From contig NC_052490.1 of NCBI RefSeq assembly GCF_009730915.1, positions 31,620,625 through 31,684,624 on the forward strand: a DNA stretch of 64,000 nt, written 5' to 3'. A program made the translations under genes and the position numbers. This document shows, in pieces, positions 24,216-35,996 of the stretch. The notes below the pieces were generated by a model that made no database searches, was not told the DNA's origin, and saw nothing but the letters and a program-made list of their open reading frames with translations. The stretch comes from Dioscorea cayenensis subsp. rotundata (taxonomy: Eukaryota > Streptophyta > Magnoliopsida > Dioscoreales > Dioscoreaceae). Positions within the stretch are counted from its first letter, which is position 1, and each line of letters begins with the position of its first letter.

Positions 24216-24224
24216 CTGCTTGTT

Positions 24225-25300
24225 GGTTTTCTTTTCTTTTTTTTATAATTTTTTAAAATGAGCTGCTCCGCAGCTTAGAAACGAACAAGCCATTCTGGGC
24301 AATAACAGTCTAAACTAACAGAAGAAAAACAACAAAACTAAAACCAAACCCCACACTGGAACAAGCTCTCATAAGCCACCTTGGTAGATCTTTGCCCTGA
24401 TGGAACAGTGATAGCTCAATTGATCTTCTACCCATGTTGACCAGTCTATCAGTAACAGTATTCCACTCACGAGGAATTGTTTCCAAGATCGGATCATCAA
24501 TAAATTGCCGAGATTGATGGATCACCCTCGCCTACTCCTTGAGTCTCCAATAGTCCAGTTCCTGGTAGCAGTCATTCAAGATACATCCAATGTCCATTGA
24601 TCTTCATGAAATGGTCTCAATAGCCCATTCAATAGCATTAAATTCTTCTTCCAAGCTTGATTCGGTCCTGACTTGACAGCACCCTGAAAAACAAAGTTTT
24701 TTTTCAGCATTGATAATCACGAAACCAATACCTCTAGGTTCCTCAGGAGAGGTCCAAGAGGCATCAGTGAGTAAAATCAATTTATATCAAATAAAGAAGT
24801 CAATATTAGTTAAAAACTTCTCTATTTTGTCATTGATTTATCTATTGGGAATCTGGTTTAAATCTAAGGTCTTGTTCCTGAAAATAATTTGGCATATGGC
24901 CTTCCAAATCAACCAAAAGGTCACAGCAATAATAGATGCATTAAAGTTGGTCACCATGGAGCTAGTGGTCCATAGCCAATTACACTTAGCAATGCTTCCA
25001 TGATAAATGATGTCTGAATCCAAGGTTATATTCAATTGACTCCAAACAGACATAATTTTGGGACAACCCTGAAAGAGGTGCTCAATATTTTCATTTTTCA
25101 GACCAAAAAAACACAATTAGAAGCCGGAATCAAATTCAAATTATGTAAGTAATCATAGGTCAGCACCTTCCCATGAAGAATAAGCCAATTAAAGAATTTC
25201 ACTCGAAGGGCCACGTTGAGTTTCTAGAGCTTATGCCAGCCATGCCAGGAAAAAGAACTGATGTCTTGTTGTTCAGGAATTTATAAACAGATGAGGAAAT
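24225..25300 (-). mobile_element. 5'-truncated LINE (L1-type), zf-RVT and RNase H end
   Basis: The minus strand encodes the C-terminal end of a LINE ORF2. From about 25200 to 25030: 'VKFFNWLILHGKVLTYDYL', then 'IEHLFQGCPKIMSVWSQLNI', the zinc-binding reverse-transcriptase tail (zf-RVT) with its first CxxC damaged. From about 24780 to 24320: 'LLTDASW', 'EPRGIGFVI', 'EFNAIEWAI', 'IPREWNTVTDRLVNMGR', a plant RNase H-like domain. The frame is broken by stops (for example after 'NQIPNR' at 24838), so it is dead. It ends in an A-rich tail (T-run near 24232). The reverse-transcriptase core is absent, as expected of a 5'-truncated insertion. Confidence 0.85.
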
Positions 25301-26122
25301 TCTGTTACTCTTTTTTTTGTCTCTTTGTTATTGCTTTTTCTTATTTTTTTCCTTCTTCCTTATATTTTTTTACTCTTTTTTTTCCTTTTAGTTATTTCAT
25401 CTTTTTTTATTTAAATTGACCGTCAATATATATATACATAACTTTTATTTTTTTAAAAAAATTATACATATGCAAATATTAGTTTCAAAAAATGATCTAA
25501 ATTATGTGTAACATTCACATGCAAATTGTAGAGCAACGAACCACTCCCTGTTGTTATTTTTTTGTTTCTGTCATGTTGAATTCTCCCCCCTCTGTTTGTT
25601 TTTCTCTGTAGCATGTGCTTTTCACTGTGTTTTCAATGCAATTATGATTTATTTATTTTTTTAAATAAATAAATAATAATTTGTAGAGCAACAAGTAATA
25701 AAAATACAAAGAAAAAGATTTTTCAAAAAAATTACTGACTGTTTTTAGTTTTGACTTGTACAATAATTTTTTCACACCAAAGTTTTAAATATATCTAAAA
25801 AATTTTAATATCCAACTTTCATATATTTAAAAAAAATAAAAAATAAACATGAAATAATTTTAAACCAGTTTGAATAGAAATTCAAAACCTATTCCACACC
25901 TAATAAGAGTTTTTTAATGTGTCAATCCTCCATCAATTATATACATATATTTAATTAAAGTCGATCAACCATAATTTATTGAAACAAAATCCATCAATCA
26001 TATTGAGTGTAGTTAACTCATGAATAAATTTCTTTGCAAATATTAAGACTCTTGTATTTGATCCAGCAAGGTTATATCAACAATTGTTAAACTGTAAGAT
26101 AAATAGTATCACAAAATTTCTC
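25301..26122. other. AT-rich intergenic
   Basis: Downstream flank of the PPR gene. Nothing recognised. Confidence 0.5.
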
Positions 26123-28048
26123 TTATGTTCTCTGAACAACTTCAAACCAACTGCAACCTGGTCTCCTTTCCAAACCTCTCTCTCTCAACATCCTCATAAC
26201 ATTGTTGGCATCCTCTCTTCTCCCTGCTGCAGCATAAACATCAGCAAGCATCACATAATTTGCTGCATTTCCAGGTTCCAAGCAGAACAAATGCTTTGCT
26301 GCTGCTTCCCCGATCACCACATCACCATGCACTCTGCAAGCATTCAGCAAAGTCCCCCACAAAGCACCATTCATTCCCATACCATTCATTTCATTGTGTA
26401 ACAAATTAAAGGCATCATTCAACTGTCCAGCTCTGCAGAAGTTGTCCACAATGCATGTGAAATGTTCAATTCCTGGCTCCAAGTTAAACTCTTCTTTCAT
26501 GGACTTGAACAACTCTTTCCCCTCTTTGACAAAACCAGCATGACCACATGCAGATAAAATGGCAAGAAATGTGAGGTTATTTGCTCTTGTTCCAGACTCT
26601 ATCATAAAATGGAAAACATTTAGTGCTTCTTTTGCATTACCATTCCATGCATATGCCTTTATCAGTGAACTCCATGAAACCACATCTTTCTCATGAATGC
26701 AGTAAAACACCTTTTGAGAATCACCAAGGCTGCCACATTTCGCATACATGTCAATGAGGGAATTGGAAATTCGTATTTCGGACTCGAAAGCTCTCTTAAT
26801 TATTTGTGCATGAGTTTCTACTCCTTTTCTTGGAAGTGGAACCACTGAGATGGCAGAAAGCAATGTTATGAATGTAACTTTGTCAAGATTGATCCCTTTC
26901 CTCTGCATTTGGAGAGTGAGATCCAAAACCTTTTCAATCTGTCCGAGTTCTGTGCAAGCTTTTAGCATTGAATTCCATGCAATAACATCCCTTCTGACCA
27001 GCACATTTTCATGAAGGAGCTTCAGTGATATCTCTAGTTTCCCGCATTTTGCATGCATATAGATAAGCATGGTAATAAGTGATGCATCTAGTTCAAATCC
27101 ACTCCTGTTCTCGCATGTTAAGTATGTCTCTTCAATCCACTGGCCTTCTTGCCAATTACCCAAGTTTGCACAAGCAAGAAGCACATTAAGCAAAATCGGT
27201 TTAGTGGGTGCAATTTTTGTGCTCAAGATCATCTGATGAAAGAGTTGGAGAGCATCGTTTGAGCGATCATCTCGAACTAATCCACCAATCATTATACTCC
27301 ATAAAACGGCATCCTTAAACACTAGTCTTTCAAACTGTTGTTCTGCGATAATCAAACAATCACAGTCAATGTACATTGCTATCAGCGAATTGAAGACGAA
27401 CAAATTGTCTTCGAAACCACTTTTGATTGAATGAGCAATCATAACCTCTCCAGTTTTTACAGAACCTGAATTTGCGCATCCGGACATCACATTCACTAAA
27501 GTTGCCTCAGTTGGCGGAATCCTGTGCATGAATCTCATGCTCCTGAACAAATCCATAACTTCACAGAGATGCCCACCTTGTGAATACCCTGAAATCATAG
27601 CATTCCACAACACCACATCTCTAACAGACATTCTGTCGAACACTCTACGTGCAGTTTCAAAATCACCCATTTTGCAGTACAATCCAACCAGCTCTGTAGC
27701 AATGAGAAGATCCGAGTCAAACCCTCTTCTCCTCGCACGGTCACCAACTCGGCATCCGAGCTCAAACTCTGAAAGCTCATTGCAAGCATTGATAGCGAGA
27801 TGAAACGTCTGCTTATCCGGCTCACATTCAGAAACCAACTCCATCTCCTCGTACACATCCAAAGCCAATCCAGGCAATCCATTTTTCAAATACCCTCTGA
27901 TCATAGAATTCCAAACAAGAGCCTTCGTGGGTCTCTGGCGCAAACCATCAAACACCAACCGTGCACTCTCCGCATCTCCAAAACCACAGCTTTTACTGAT
28001 GATAAGGCTAGATACATACAAATTACACCCCAAGCCAAGAAGGATCAC
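26123..28048 (-). CDS. PLS-class pentatricopeptide repeat protein, E subgroup
   Basis: At least 641 aa of tandem PPR motifs in P-L-S order (for example 'LVWNSMIRGYLKNGLPGLALDVYEEM', 'VVLWNAMISGYSQGG', 'NSLIDMYAKCGSL...DVVSWSSLIKAYAWNG'), ending in E-type motifs ('IEHFTCIVDNFCRAGQL', 'ALWGTLLNACRVHGD', 'LEPGNAANYVMLADVYAAAGR', PGCSWFEV). No DYW domain follows. Such proteins bind organellar RNA, mainly for C-to-U editing or processing, in mitochondria or plastids. The open frame begins at a GTG (28048), not ATG. Homologous-looking coding continues upstream to about 28140 (TWQALKESLADAIVNHCCS...LQQLRCRV) with no ATG before an in-frame TGA at 28202. The real start and targeting peptide must come from an upstream exon, or the gene is broken at its 5' end. 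Confidence 0.9.
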   Translation of the reverse strand: MILLGLGCNLYVSSLIISKSCGFGDAESARLVFDGLRQRPTKALVWNSMIRGYLKNGLPGLALDVYEEMELVSECEPDKQTFHLAINACNELSEFELGCRVGDRARRRGFDSDLLIATELVGLYCKMGDFETARRVFDRMSVRDVVLWNAMISGYSQGGHLCEVMDLFRSMRFMHRIPPTEATLVNVMSGCANSGSVKTGEVMIAHSIKSGFEDNLFVFNSLIAMYIDCDCLIIAEQQFERLVFKDAVLWSIMIGGLVRDDRSNDALQLFHQMILSTKIAPTKPILLNVLLACANLGNWQEGQWIEETYLTCENRSGFELDASLITMLIYMHAKCGKLEISLKLLHENVLVRRDVIAWNSMLKACTELGQIEKVLDLTLQMQRKGINLDKVTFITLLSAISVVPLPRKGVETHAQIIKRAFESEIRISNSLIDMYAKCGSLGDSQKVFYCIHEKDVVSWSSLIKAYAWNGNAKEALNVFHFMIESGTRANNLTFLAILSACGHAGFVKEGKELFKSMKEEFNLEPGIEHFTCIVDNFCRAGQLNDAFNLLHNEMNGMGMNGALWGTLLNACRVHGDVVIGEAAAKHLFCLEPGNAANYVMLADVYAAAGRREDANNVMRMLRERGLERRPGCSWFEVVQRT

Positions 28049-28483
28049 TCGGCAACGAAGCTGCTGAAGTTGCCTGAATGAGCAGCAGTGGTTAACAATG
28101 GCGTCAGCGAGAGATTCCTTGAGCGCCTGCCAAGTGTTCGACCGAATGACCCTACCACGCAGCAGCCAATTACACGCACGTTGAGATAAGAAAATTAATT
28201 TTCAAATTGAAATCTTTGCACTCACTGTGAAAGCAACGCAATGCTCGCGTGCATTGGTTCTCAACGATAGCGATGGAATTCTAGAACCAGTAAAGGTGGC
28301 CGCCGAGAAACGCACGGCGAGCGTTGGGGACCAAAGAAGAAGAGGACGAAGCCGCCCATGAAAAGCTCGCTTTTTTCCTTCTTTTTTTCTTTCTTTTTTC
28401 TTTTTTCTTTTGTTTTTCTTTTCCCGAATGTGGGCATTCTTCGAAAGAGCAGACCTTGACACACGCACCGACCCACGTTTCAA
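28049..28483 (-). other. Probable 5' part of the PPR gene
   Basis: Bases 28049-28140 extend the PPR reading frame without an ATG. Upstream, an open stretch in the same frame (28483-28202) ends at the TGA. A strong donor-like ACA|GTGAGT lies near 28226 on the minus strand and candidate acceptors such as TTGGCAG|GC near 28127, so an intron could remove the stop. The phases do not fit for this simple pair, and I leave the exact model open. Confidence 0.4.
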
Positions 28484-28599
28484 GTGTGTCTAACCCAAGT
28501 CAATTAACGATTAGCTTTGATTTCGATCTATTTAAATTAAATTTAATTATTTTTTAAAATAGGTGATTTATTAAAGAAATTATTAAAGTATACTTGACA

Positions 28600-28995
28600 G
28601 TTGACAGACATTTTTTAAGAAATATGGATACAATATGGATTCAAATCATCGACCTCTGTTTTCGGAGATGAATAAAATATCAGTTATCTCAAAATACCGT
28701 TATATTGATTCATATCTTCAAAATAAACAAATATTTTTATCATTAAAAAGACACAATTATACTAAAGGACAAAAAAATACACTAGAAAATAAACTAAATA
28801 AAATTTATTAATTTAGTTAAATAATATGACATAGAACGATAAAAGTCATATTACGTGCAAATCTAGAAGTTTTGATCCATGATCAAATTGAGCTAATAAA
28901 TTTTTTATCATGTAACTCTAAAGAAAAAAAATACAACATGTCAACATCTCTTACTAGAGACCCACTGAACCCATTTTAAAACAGTACCATAATTA
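28600..28995 (-). mobile_element. SINE-like repeat, worn
   Basis: On the minus strand TTGAGATAACTGATA (box-A-like) is followed by GGTCGATGATTTGAATCC (box B), reading into an A/T-rich tail near 28600. The neighbouring 28860-29000 ('taataaattttttatcatgtaactctaaa', 'aatatctagactta') is similar to 55170-55250, so it is a dispersed repeat. Confidence 0.55.
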
Positions 28996-29867
28996 ATATC
29001 TAGACTTAAAATAATTATAAGCAATGCTATAAAAACAATACTTCTACAATAGGTCTGTGATAGTACACTACTGAAACAATATCTTTACCCCATCCATTAT
29101 AGGTGACTAATGCTAGGCTAGCCGGTGGTTGTAAAATTTTTGCTATATGTATATAGATTGAAAAATAAAAATAAAAATAACTAAATAAGGCCCTCCATCC
29201 TTTCCTTGTAAATTGTCTTTCTTTTTCTTATCATATTATAATTCATATAGATTTTATTACAAATGGGAAACCATGAAATCAATGACAGAGTACCATTAAC
29301 AAAAGTGCTGTGATATCATTTGCTATGCTTGAAAATAATCCCATTCTCCACAAAAAAAATAAAAATAAAAATAAAACAAGTTTAGTCAAGTCCAAATCTG
29401 AACCCTCCCATGAGTTCATTCTTTGACAAGGTGCCCTAGAAAGGACTTCCATTCCAACTAATGAAAATTTGCTTATATATATATATATATAAAGTTAAAT
29501 ATTTATTTATTTTTATTTTTTTAATATTAGTTGAAGTATATTTTATCAAATTTCAACTTAACGATATTATTAATATTAATATATATTTAAATTCAATTAT
29601 CAAATTTATTAAAATTTTATACTATAAACAAAATATGAGTTAAGTAATACTAGGTTGTTTGTTGGGAGATCTACTTTAAATTAGATTAACTAAAGTAATC
29701 AAATTTACAAACAAGCCATGTCAAGTCATAGTACATACTTTATTAAATATTCATATGAAAAAAACTAAATTGACTCACTTTACGTGTTTATTTATCAAGA
29801 AATAAATGAAGTGGAGAATGAAATGGTACTTTTTTAATTTTAGAATTTTCTTGATTTTGAATTAAAT
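28996..29867. other. AT-rich intergenic
   Basis: No gene seen. (AT)n at 29475-29490. Confidence 0.45.
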
Positions 29868-30962
29868 TTAGGGGAAATTATTTATAAATCCTTACAAATT
29901 TTTTTTTTTTTTTGTAGTCCCTCTGACATTTGGAATTCCCATATAGTCCCTCTTTTTTACACAACTTCTTTTTGAATACTTGCCGTGACATCTGTTACTC
30001 GATTTTCTCTATAATAGTAGAAATGCCCATCTTTTCCTCCTTTCTTCTCCTCCTTGTCGTTGTTTTTCTTATTTGCTTCATTCTTTCTATTGTTCTGGGA
30101 GGTGTTGGCGAAGAAAATGTTTGACAAGAAGATGGTGGTCACGAAGAACACGACGATGGTGGTCATGAAAGAGACAATGTCTCCCACGCAGGGGACACCC
30201 ATAACAACCGCGACGTCCTCAGACCTCCTCAGGCCTGAACGCCAGCATGCTATCTCCAATCTTGAACCGTTGGAGAAAGAGAAAACCTGAAACCCATTAT
30301 CGCTCTAAACACAGGCGAAAGTCAGATTTTACACAGAAAAGAGGATATTTTACACATGAAGAAACGTACATTACACAAAAAAAAAAAACCCAAAACCCAG
30401 GAATAATACACAGGAAAGCTTGAAACCCTCTACACACCGTCGAAAGCCGGAGTCTACATAGGAGTCCAAAAAAAATATACATGAAAAGCACACAATAATA
30501 ATATGTAGAAACTCGAGCGACTTCTCCTTAGCTTTTCGCTTTTGTTTTTGACTTGCAGAAAGGCTCACGAGTTTGTTGGAACTTTGGTCGAAAGTCGAGA
30601 GTGCGAAGAAAACTTCAGTTGGCAAGTTTCTCGAAGAAAGTCGTTGGCGAAAAAAGAATGGAAGTTGAAGAAGATGCTTTTTGGCTTGTCGGAAGGCTCA
30701 CGAGTTTGTGGGAATTTCAGTCGAAAACCAAGAGTGCGAAGAAAACTCCGGTTGGCAACATCTCTTGAAGAAAGTCGTCGGCAAAAGAAGAAGGAGAAGA
30801 TGGAAGTTGAACAAAGGCAAAGAGGTCATTTCCACGGCCACTTAACTGTACAGTCATCTCCGTTACTGACATATGGACTTGATGGGGGGTTTTATTGAAA
30901 ATGAGAGATCTCCGAGAGATAAGCAAACTTCAAGGGATTTTTGATATTTTTTTTTATTGGAG
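29868..30962. mobile_element. Non-autonomous DNA element with ragged TIRs
   Basis: The left end 'aggggaaattatttataaatccttacaaa' and the right end read inward ('TCTCCAATAAAAAAAAATATCAAAAATCCCTTGAAG') are inverted versions of one sequence type, shared with the ends near 2285 and 11385-12135. Inside are GC-richer patches and a 133-bp tandem duplication. Short open frames at 29930-30124 and 30542-30898 show no known domain. Family uncertain, Mutator-like possible. Confidence 0.5.
30561..30826 (+). repeat. 133-bp tandem duplication
   Basis: 'aggctcacgagtttg' recurs at 30561 and 30694, followed in both copies by 'gagtgcgaagaaaact' and 'gaagaaagtcg'. The copies have diverged moderately. Confidence 0.85.
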
Positions 30963-31466
30963 AAAAAAAAAAAGTAAAATTTTATATAATTATATCTCCT
31001 CTTTCTTCCTCAGTTTTTAGAATTTTCTTCATTTTTTTTATAAAATAAACATTAAAAATATTGAGATTAATATTAACCCTCAATCATTCTATGGGAATAT
31101 CACTTTCATCACATTCAAATGATTTTTTTTTTTATATACATTAAAAAAAACATGCATGCAGGCTGAGCCGAGTTATCAAAATAAATTTACTAACATATAT
31201 ATATAATTATTATTTATGATGTTTAATATATAGAACACAATTGAAAATTAGGTAATGAAACTCCGCATACACGCACACCACACTTGTGCGGGTCCCCACC
31301 ACAAAACACATACTTTTTCCAATCCAAACAGCACATGTCACACATGATGGAACTCTTGCCAATAAATTGATGCCCATTCCACCCATCATCTCACCACCAC
31401 TAAGTCACCAACCAACCTCCTCTTGCTCATCATCACCATCAACCTCATTATTCTTTCCATTAATCA
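30963..31466. other. Promoter region of the AOC gene
   Basis: A/T-rich to 31255, then C/A-rich leader-like sequence before the ATG at 31467. I see no clear TATA box. Confidence 0.4.
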
Positions 31467-32389
31467 ATGGCAGCAGCAGCAGCAACTGCAACCCCATCTC
31501 TGAGACGACCCTCCTCAATCCTCTTCTCCAAGCTCTCCAAATCACCCAAATCCCTTGGATCTCTCCGTCCCCAATCCACCTCCCCTATCCTCTCCAAACC
31601 ACTCAAACACATCACCACCACCTCCATCCCTTCTCACAGGACCATCTCTTCCTCCATCTTCTCCTTCAAACCCAAACATGACTCCTCCAACAGACAAGGT
31701 ATGTCTTTCTTTCTTTCTTTTTATGCAATTGATAGAATGAAAATCTAAACAACTTCTTTATTTAGATTCTGGAAAAGTTCAAGAACTATGTGTGTACGAA
31801 ATCAACGAGAGAGACCGTGCCAGCCCAGCTTATCTCCGTCTAAGTCAACAACAAGTTAACTGTCTTGGTGATCTTGTTCCCTTTACCAACAAGGTTTACT
31901 ATTTATCTTTACTCTCTTTTTATTTACATATATATATATATATATATATAAACTTGATAACTTAATTTGACATTAACACAAACACAGCTCTACTCGGGAA
32001 ACCTGGAAAAAAGACTGGGAATCACTGCAGGACTTTGTATTTTGATTCAGCATGTGAAAGAGCGCAATGGAGACCGGTATGAAGCTATATATAGCTTTTA
32101 TTTTGGGGATTATGGTCATATTTCAGTGCAAGGGCCTTATCTTACTTATGAGGACACATACTTGGCTGTCACTGGTGGGTCTGGCATTTTTGAAGGAGTT
32201 TATGGCCAAGTGAAGTTGCAGCAAATTATATTCCCTTTTAAGTTGTTTTATACCTTTTATCTTAAAGGGATTCCTGATCTTCCCTCGGAGTTGCTTGGCC
32301 GGCCGGTGCCACCTGCTCCCGGAGTTGAGCCCTCGCCGGCGGCCAAGGCGGCGGAGCCTCATGCCACTGTGAAGAATTATACTAACTGA
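31467..32389 (+). CDS. AOC: Allene oxide cyclase, chloroplast
   Basis: Three exons: 31467-31698, 31766-31893 and 31988-32389, with GT-AG introns of 67 and 94 bp in matching phases, giving 253 aa. The enzyme cyclises the unstable allene oxide from 13-hydroperoxylinolenate to cis-(+)-OPDA in plastids, the step that fixes jasmonate stereochemistry. Exon 1 is a Ser/Pro/Lys-rich transit peptide. Exon 2 begins the beta-barrel ([23 protein letters not shown]). Exon 3 has [20 protein letters not shown]-like '[30 protein letters not shown]', '[19 protein letters not shown]' and 'FYTFYLKGI'. Length and motifs are those of a full AOC. The C-terminus has an Ala/Pro-rich stretch before the end. Confidence 0.95.
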
Positions 32390-34553
32390 TTATTATTTGT
32401 TATGTGGGTGGGGTTGTGATTGTGGTAGTTGTTTTTGTATACTTGTTTTGGTTTAGAAAATCATGTTGTTTTGCTTTGCATTTTGTTTGGGTATTTGGTG
32501 GTGGTGGTGGTGGTGTTTGATGTTGTTGTTGTTGTTCTGATTTTATGCAAATCAAAGGACAAGTTTTTTTTGCTGCAGTTATGGTTTTCTTTTGTTTTGC
32601 TTTTTGGTTATTTACATATATATATATATATATATTTATTTATTTTTGTAGTAGAATAGAAAGTGATAAAATATTGCGTCTCTTGTGTAAATATGGAAGA
32701 TGTTTGTGTTTTACCCAGCCATTAGGTAGTTTTTGTGTGTGAAGTGTTTGTATTTTGTAAAAAATAATAATAATAATTTTAATTTATGGAAGATGAAAAC
32801 ATAGTCTGAACATGTTGAGATATTTTCACGGAGCAAGTATTGAGTTATTAATTTCAAATTTATGTATATACGGACACATGATTTTGTCACATTTCATTTG
32901 GCCACATTCATCTTTTGAACACTATTGATTATTATTCGTCCTTGTGTTTGTGTTTATTTATTTATTTATTTATTTTTTTGAAAAAAACAACAAGTATCAG
33001 AATCTCATAGACGTACATGTGAGAAGCAAAATTCAATACCGACCCATGTGTCTTTACCTCGTATAGAACATGAGATTCAATTACGATTTTTCTCTGAAAT
33101 GAATATCCTACGCAAGAGATTTAATACCAATTGACCCTTAATGTGTTCGTGGTCATTATAATTTGAGTACTGTATGTAAGTATTTTTAAATAACATTATA
33201 TATATATATTAAATATTGATTGCATTATAATTTTAAACACATTGAACATTGTTTTATCTTTATAAAAGGATGTATTTTTACCACCTAGAATGTGAAAATC
33301 ATATATATGTATCTATTTACATATAAGAATTGAAATCATCAATAGTCGAAGTGTATTGACATGGGATTTTTTTTTTAATTCATAATAACAACGACAATTT
33401 TTATATCTTTCATTAATTGTCCCAGACCCAGAGTTTGGCACAACTTGGAGTTATTTGAATCAATTTTCATATTTTTCATAGGAAGAAGAAAAAAGCAAGA
33501 GGATCTAATTTTTAGCGTTCGGTGTAGCTTGGATTTACTTGAATCCTCGACAATGGTGATAGTACGACTAATAAAGTAGACCCAAATCGAATGGAATGCT
33601 AGCTTTATTCATCTTTTTTTATTCAGATAGTGGGATTTGTCTTGCTTCATCTTTTGTTTTCCTGTTGTCTCTTATTATTATTTTTTTCAACATTTAACGG
33701 ATGTTTTGTAATCTTTTTCTTCTCTTTTTAGTACATGTAGTTTATCTTTCTTTAAAAAAAATGTATATTATCCCAGAAAATGTTAATTAAAGTCTTAACA
33801 GATGAACACAAATGTAATAAGAAATTTAACGATGCGGACCGGGGACAATGAGGGACAACAACATATGGAAAAAACTAGGATTTTAATTAAAATAATGAAC
33901 TCATTTTTGTTTTGATAAATAATAAAAAAAACAATGGTCACATGGGTGGACAATTTCGAGAAATATATAGATTGTAGCTGAACTGTTGAAAACATGGTAT
34001 GGGGTTCTAATTTATGATTGTGATTCTTGATGTTTTGTTTGGATGGATTGGATTTGAGTTAAATATTTTAAAAAACAACAGTCTAATGAAACACATGTTT
34101 TTATTATATTATTATATGTGAAAAAAATTTCCATTCAATCTACCCTCTATTGGGTGTACAGATAAATTTATTTTAACTGGTTGGTTGGTTGGTTGGTGGC
34201 ATTTGGACAATATAATTCATGTGATGGTATATATTTATTTAATTTGTAATTAAATAGATGGCGTGCACAAAATAAATAATTTTTTTAAATGTTTTTTTTA
34301 ATATTGAAAGGAGATATCTTGGATTCTCAAAGATAAACATTTATTTAATCTTTCAATAAAAAAAAATGTTATTTTAGTCTTTCAACTAAATAAAAATATT
34401 TTTTTATAATTTTTATATTATAAATTTATAATTTTCCATAAATTACTAATGTTCTCTTGATCTATTGTTGTCCAATACCCGTGATATTCATATTTTATTT
34501 AAAAAACAGATTCAACCCTCAGGTTGCACAGGGTGATTATAAATATGTATTAA
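32390..34553. other. Intergenic with SINE relic
   Basis: 3' flank of AOC with GGT/GTT runs (32500-32535), (AT)n at 32618-32632, then A/T-rich sequence. No second gene found. Confidence 0.45.
32965..33140 (-). mobile_element. Worn SINE, same family as 9113-9310
   Basis: Minus strand CTCTTGCGTAGGATATTCATT matches the head of the intact SINE (CTCTTGCGTAGGGTGTTCGCC). A decayed box B (GTAATTGAATCTC) and an A-rich tail at about 32970 follow. Confidence 0.7.
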
Positions 34554-35433
34554 GGCTGTGTTTGATTGTTTTTTTTTTTTTCATGAAAAAATTTTCTACG
34601 GGTCATTTTTCAGCTACATAGGTTGTTTGTTTGCCAAAATTTTTGGTGAGATTTTTTTCCACAAACTCTATCACGTGACCCTATTTTCTCTCAGTGAAAA
34701 ATTTTTCCTGCCTCCACCCTGGGAAAAGTTTTCCAGAGAAAAAATAAGGGATTATGTGAAAAAATAACGTGGGATTAAAATATTTAAAATAATTTTTCTT
34801 TTAAAAATTGAAAAGAAAAGTTTTTCCTTTTCTTTTATTTTTTTTTAAAAAAATAAATTATATAACGTGATAATATTTTAAATAAATTTATCCAGATCAG
34901 TGAACAGATCCCATGGCGTTTTGATGGTAAGATTCAATTCCACATAGCACGGTTTATAATTTTAAAATAACTTTTTTTTAAAAATTTTAAAAGAAAAGTT
35001 TCTCCTTTAGTTTTTAATTTTTTTTAAAAAAGATAAATTATATAACTTGATAATATTTTAAATAAATTTATCCAGATCAGTTAACAGATCCTGCAATGAT
35101 TTGATTGATGGTAAGATTCAATTCCACACAGCGCTGTTTATAATTTTAATAATTTTTTTAAAATTTTCATAAAAAATATGACTTTTCCAGGGGGAAATTG
35201 ATGCAATCAAACAACAAATGAGGTTTTTTCAATGAAAAATATTTCCATTTTCCGTGAAAAATAAGAGCAATCAAACAACAAAATCTGAATTTTCTATAGA
35301 AAATTTTTGATTTTCTAGCTAGAAAATACTGCCAACTATTTTTTCATTTTCCATGTAAAATTTTTCCTGGAAAAATATTTTATGGAAAAAAAAAATTTTC
35401 AACTATTTTTCATGTTGCCAACCAAACACAGCC
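34554..35433. mobile_element. PIF/Harbinger-like non-autonomous element
   Basis: 880 bp flanked by TAA (34551-34553 and 35434-35436). The ends GGCTGTGTTTGATTG and, read inward from the right, GGCTGTGTTTGGTTGGC are inverted repeats. The element is full of 'GAAAAATTTTTC'-type inverted words that make it fold back. A 181-bp internal tandem repeat ('gataatattttaaataaattt...cagatc' at 34869 and 35050) is present. No transposase. Confidence 0.75.
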
Positions 35434-35527
35434 TAAGAGATTAATTTCATATTTGTCCACATATTTAGATAGTTTGTTCATATTTGGTAAGAAAACGGTT
35501 GACATAAAATAAAATTCACTAGGTGAA

Positions 35528-35533
35528 CACGTG
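35528..35533. promoter_or_regulatory. G-box CACGTG, distal
   Basis: CACGTG in 'gaacacgtggcgtc', about 465 bp before the reticulon ATG; bZIP/bHLH core, use unknown. Confidence 0.45.
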
Positions 35534-35613
35534 GCGTCATTGCATTAGTTTGCTCCCCTGTTCGCTGTGACAAACTTAACACCTAGCACAACTCTGAGAC
35601 TCTCATATTCCTC

Positions 35614-35619
35614 CACGTG
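35614..35619. promoter_or_regulatory. G-box CACGTG, proximal
   Basis: CACGTG in 'tccacgtggcag', 86 bp after the distal copy and about 380 bp before the reticulon ATG. The pair shares the ABRE-type extension ACGTGGC. Confidence 0.5.
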
Positions 35620-35996
35620 GCAGTCCACTCCGGCCAATGCTTCTCACGCCGTCCAAAAACCAACGACGACTTGACGACGTCCCCGAAGCTCAGCGATCAC
35701 ACGATTCACACCCAAGTCTCCGTCTAGTCCAACTTGACGGCCGTCAATTTCTCCCATCACCAAACCAACGGTTCAGATCTTTTGAAAGTTCTTATTACGT
35801 TTTACCCCCTCCCAAAACTCCAATTTTCTTTTCGCCATCCTTGAAAACAAAATATAAATATTTTAAGGGGGGAATAAGAAAAAGAACCTGTCTTGCGTGT
35901 GCATAATGCTCATCCCATCTCGCCGATAGAGGAAAAAAAAGGAAAAAAAGCTTCTACGCGCGTTCCATTGTGCCTGCGGAGTAGTATAAGCCAGCG

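Noticed and set aside
28202-28483. Lys-rich 93-aa frame upstream of the PPR gene as an independent gene
   Set aside because: Its Lys run comes from an A-rich tract and no family is recognisable; kept only as possible 5' part of the PPR gene.
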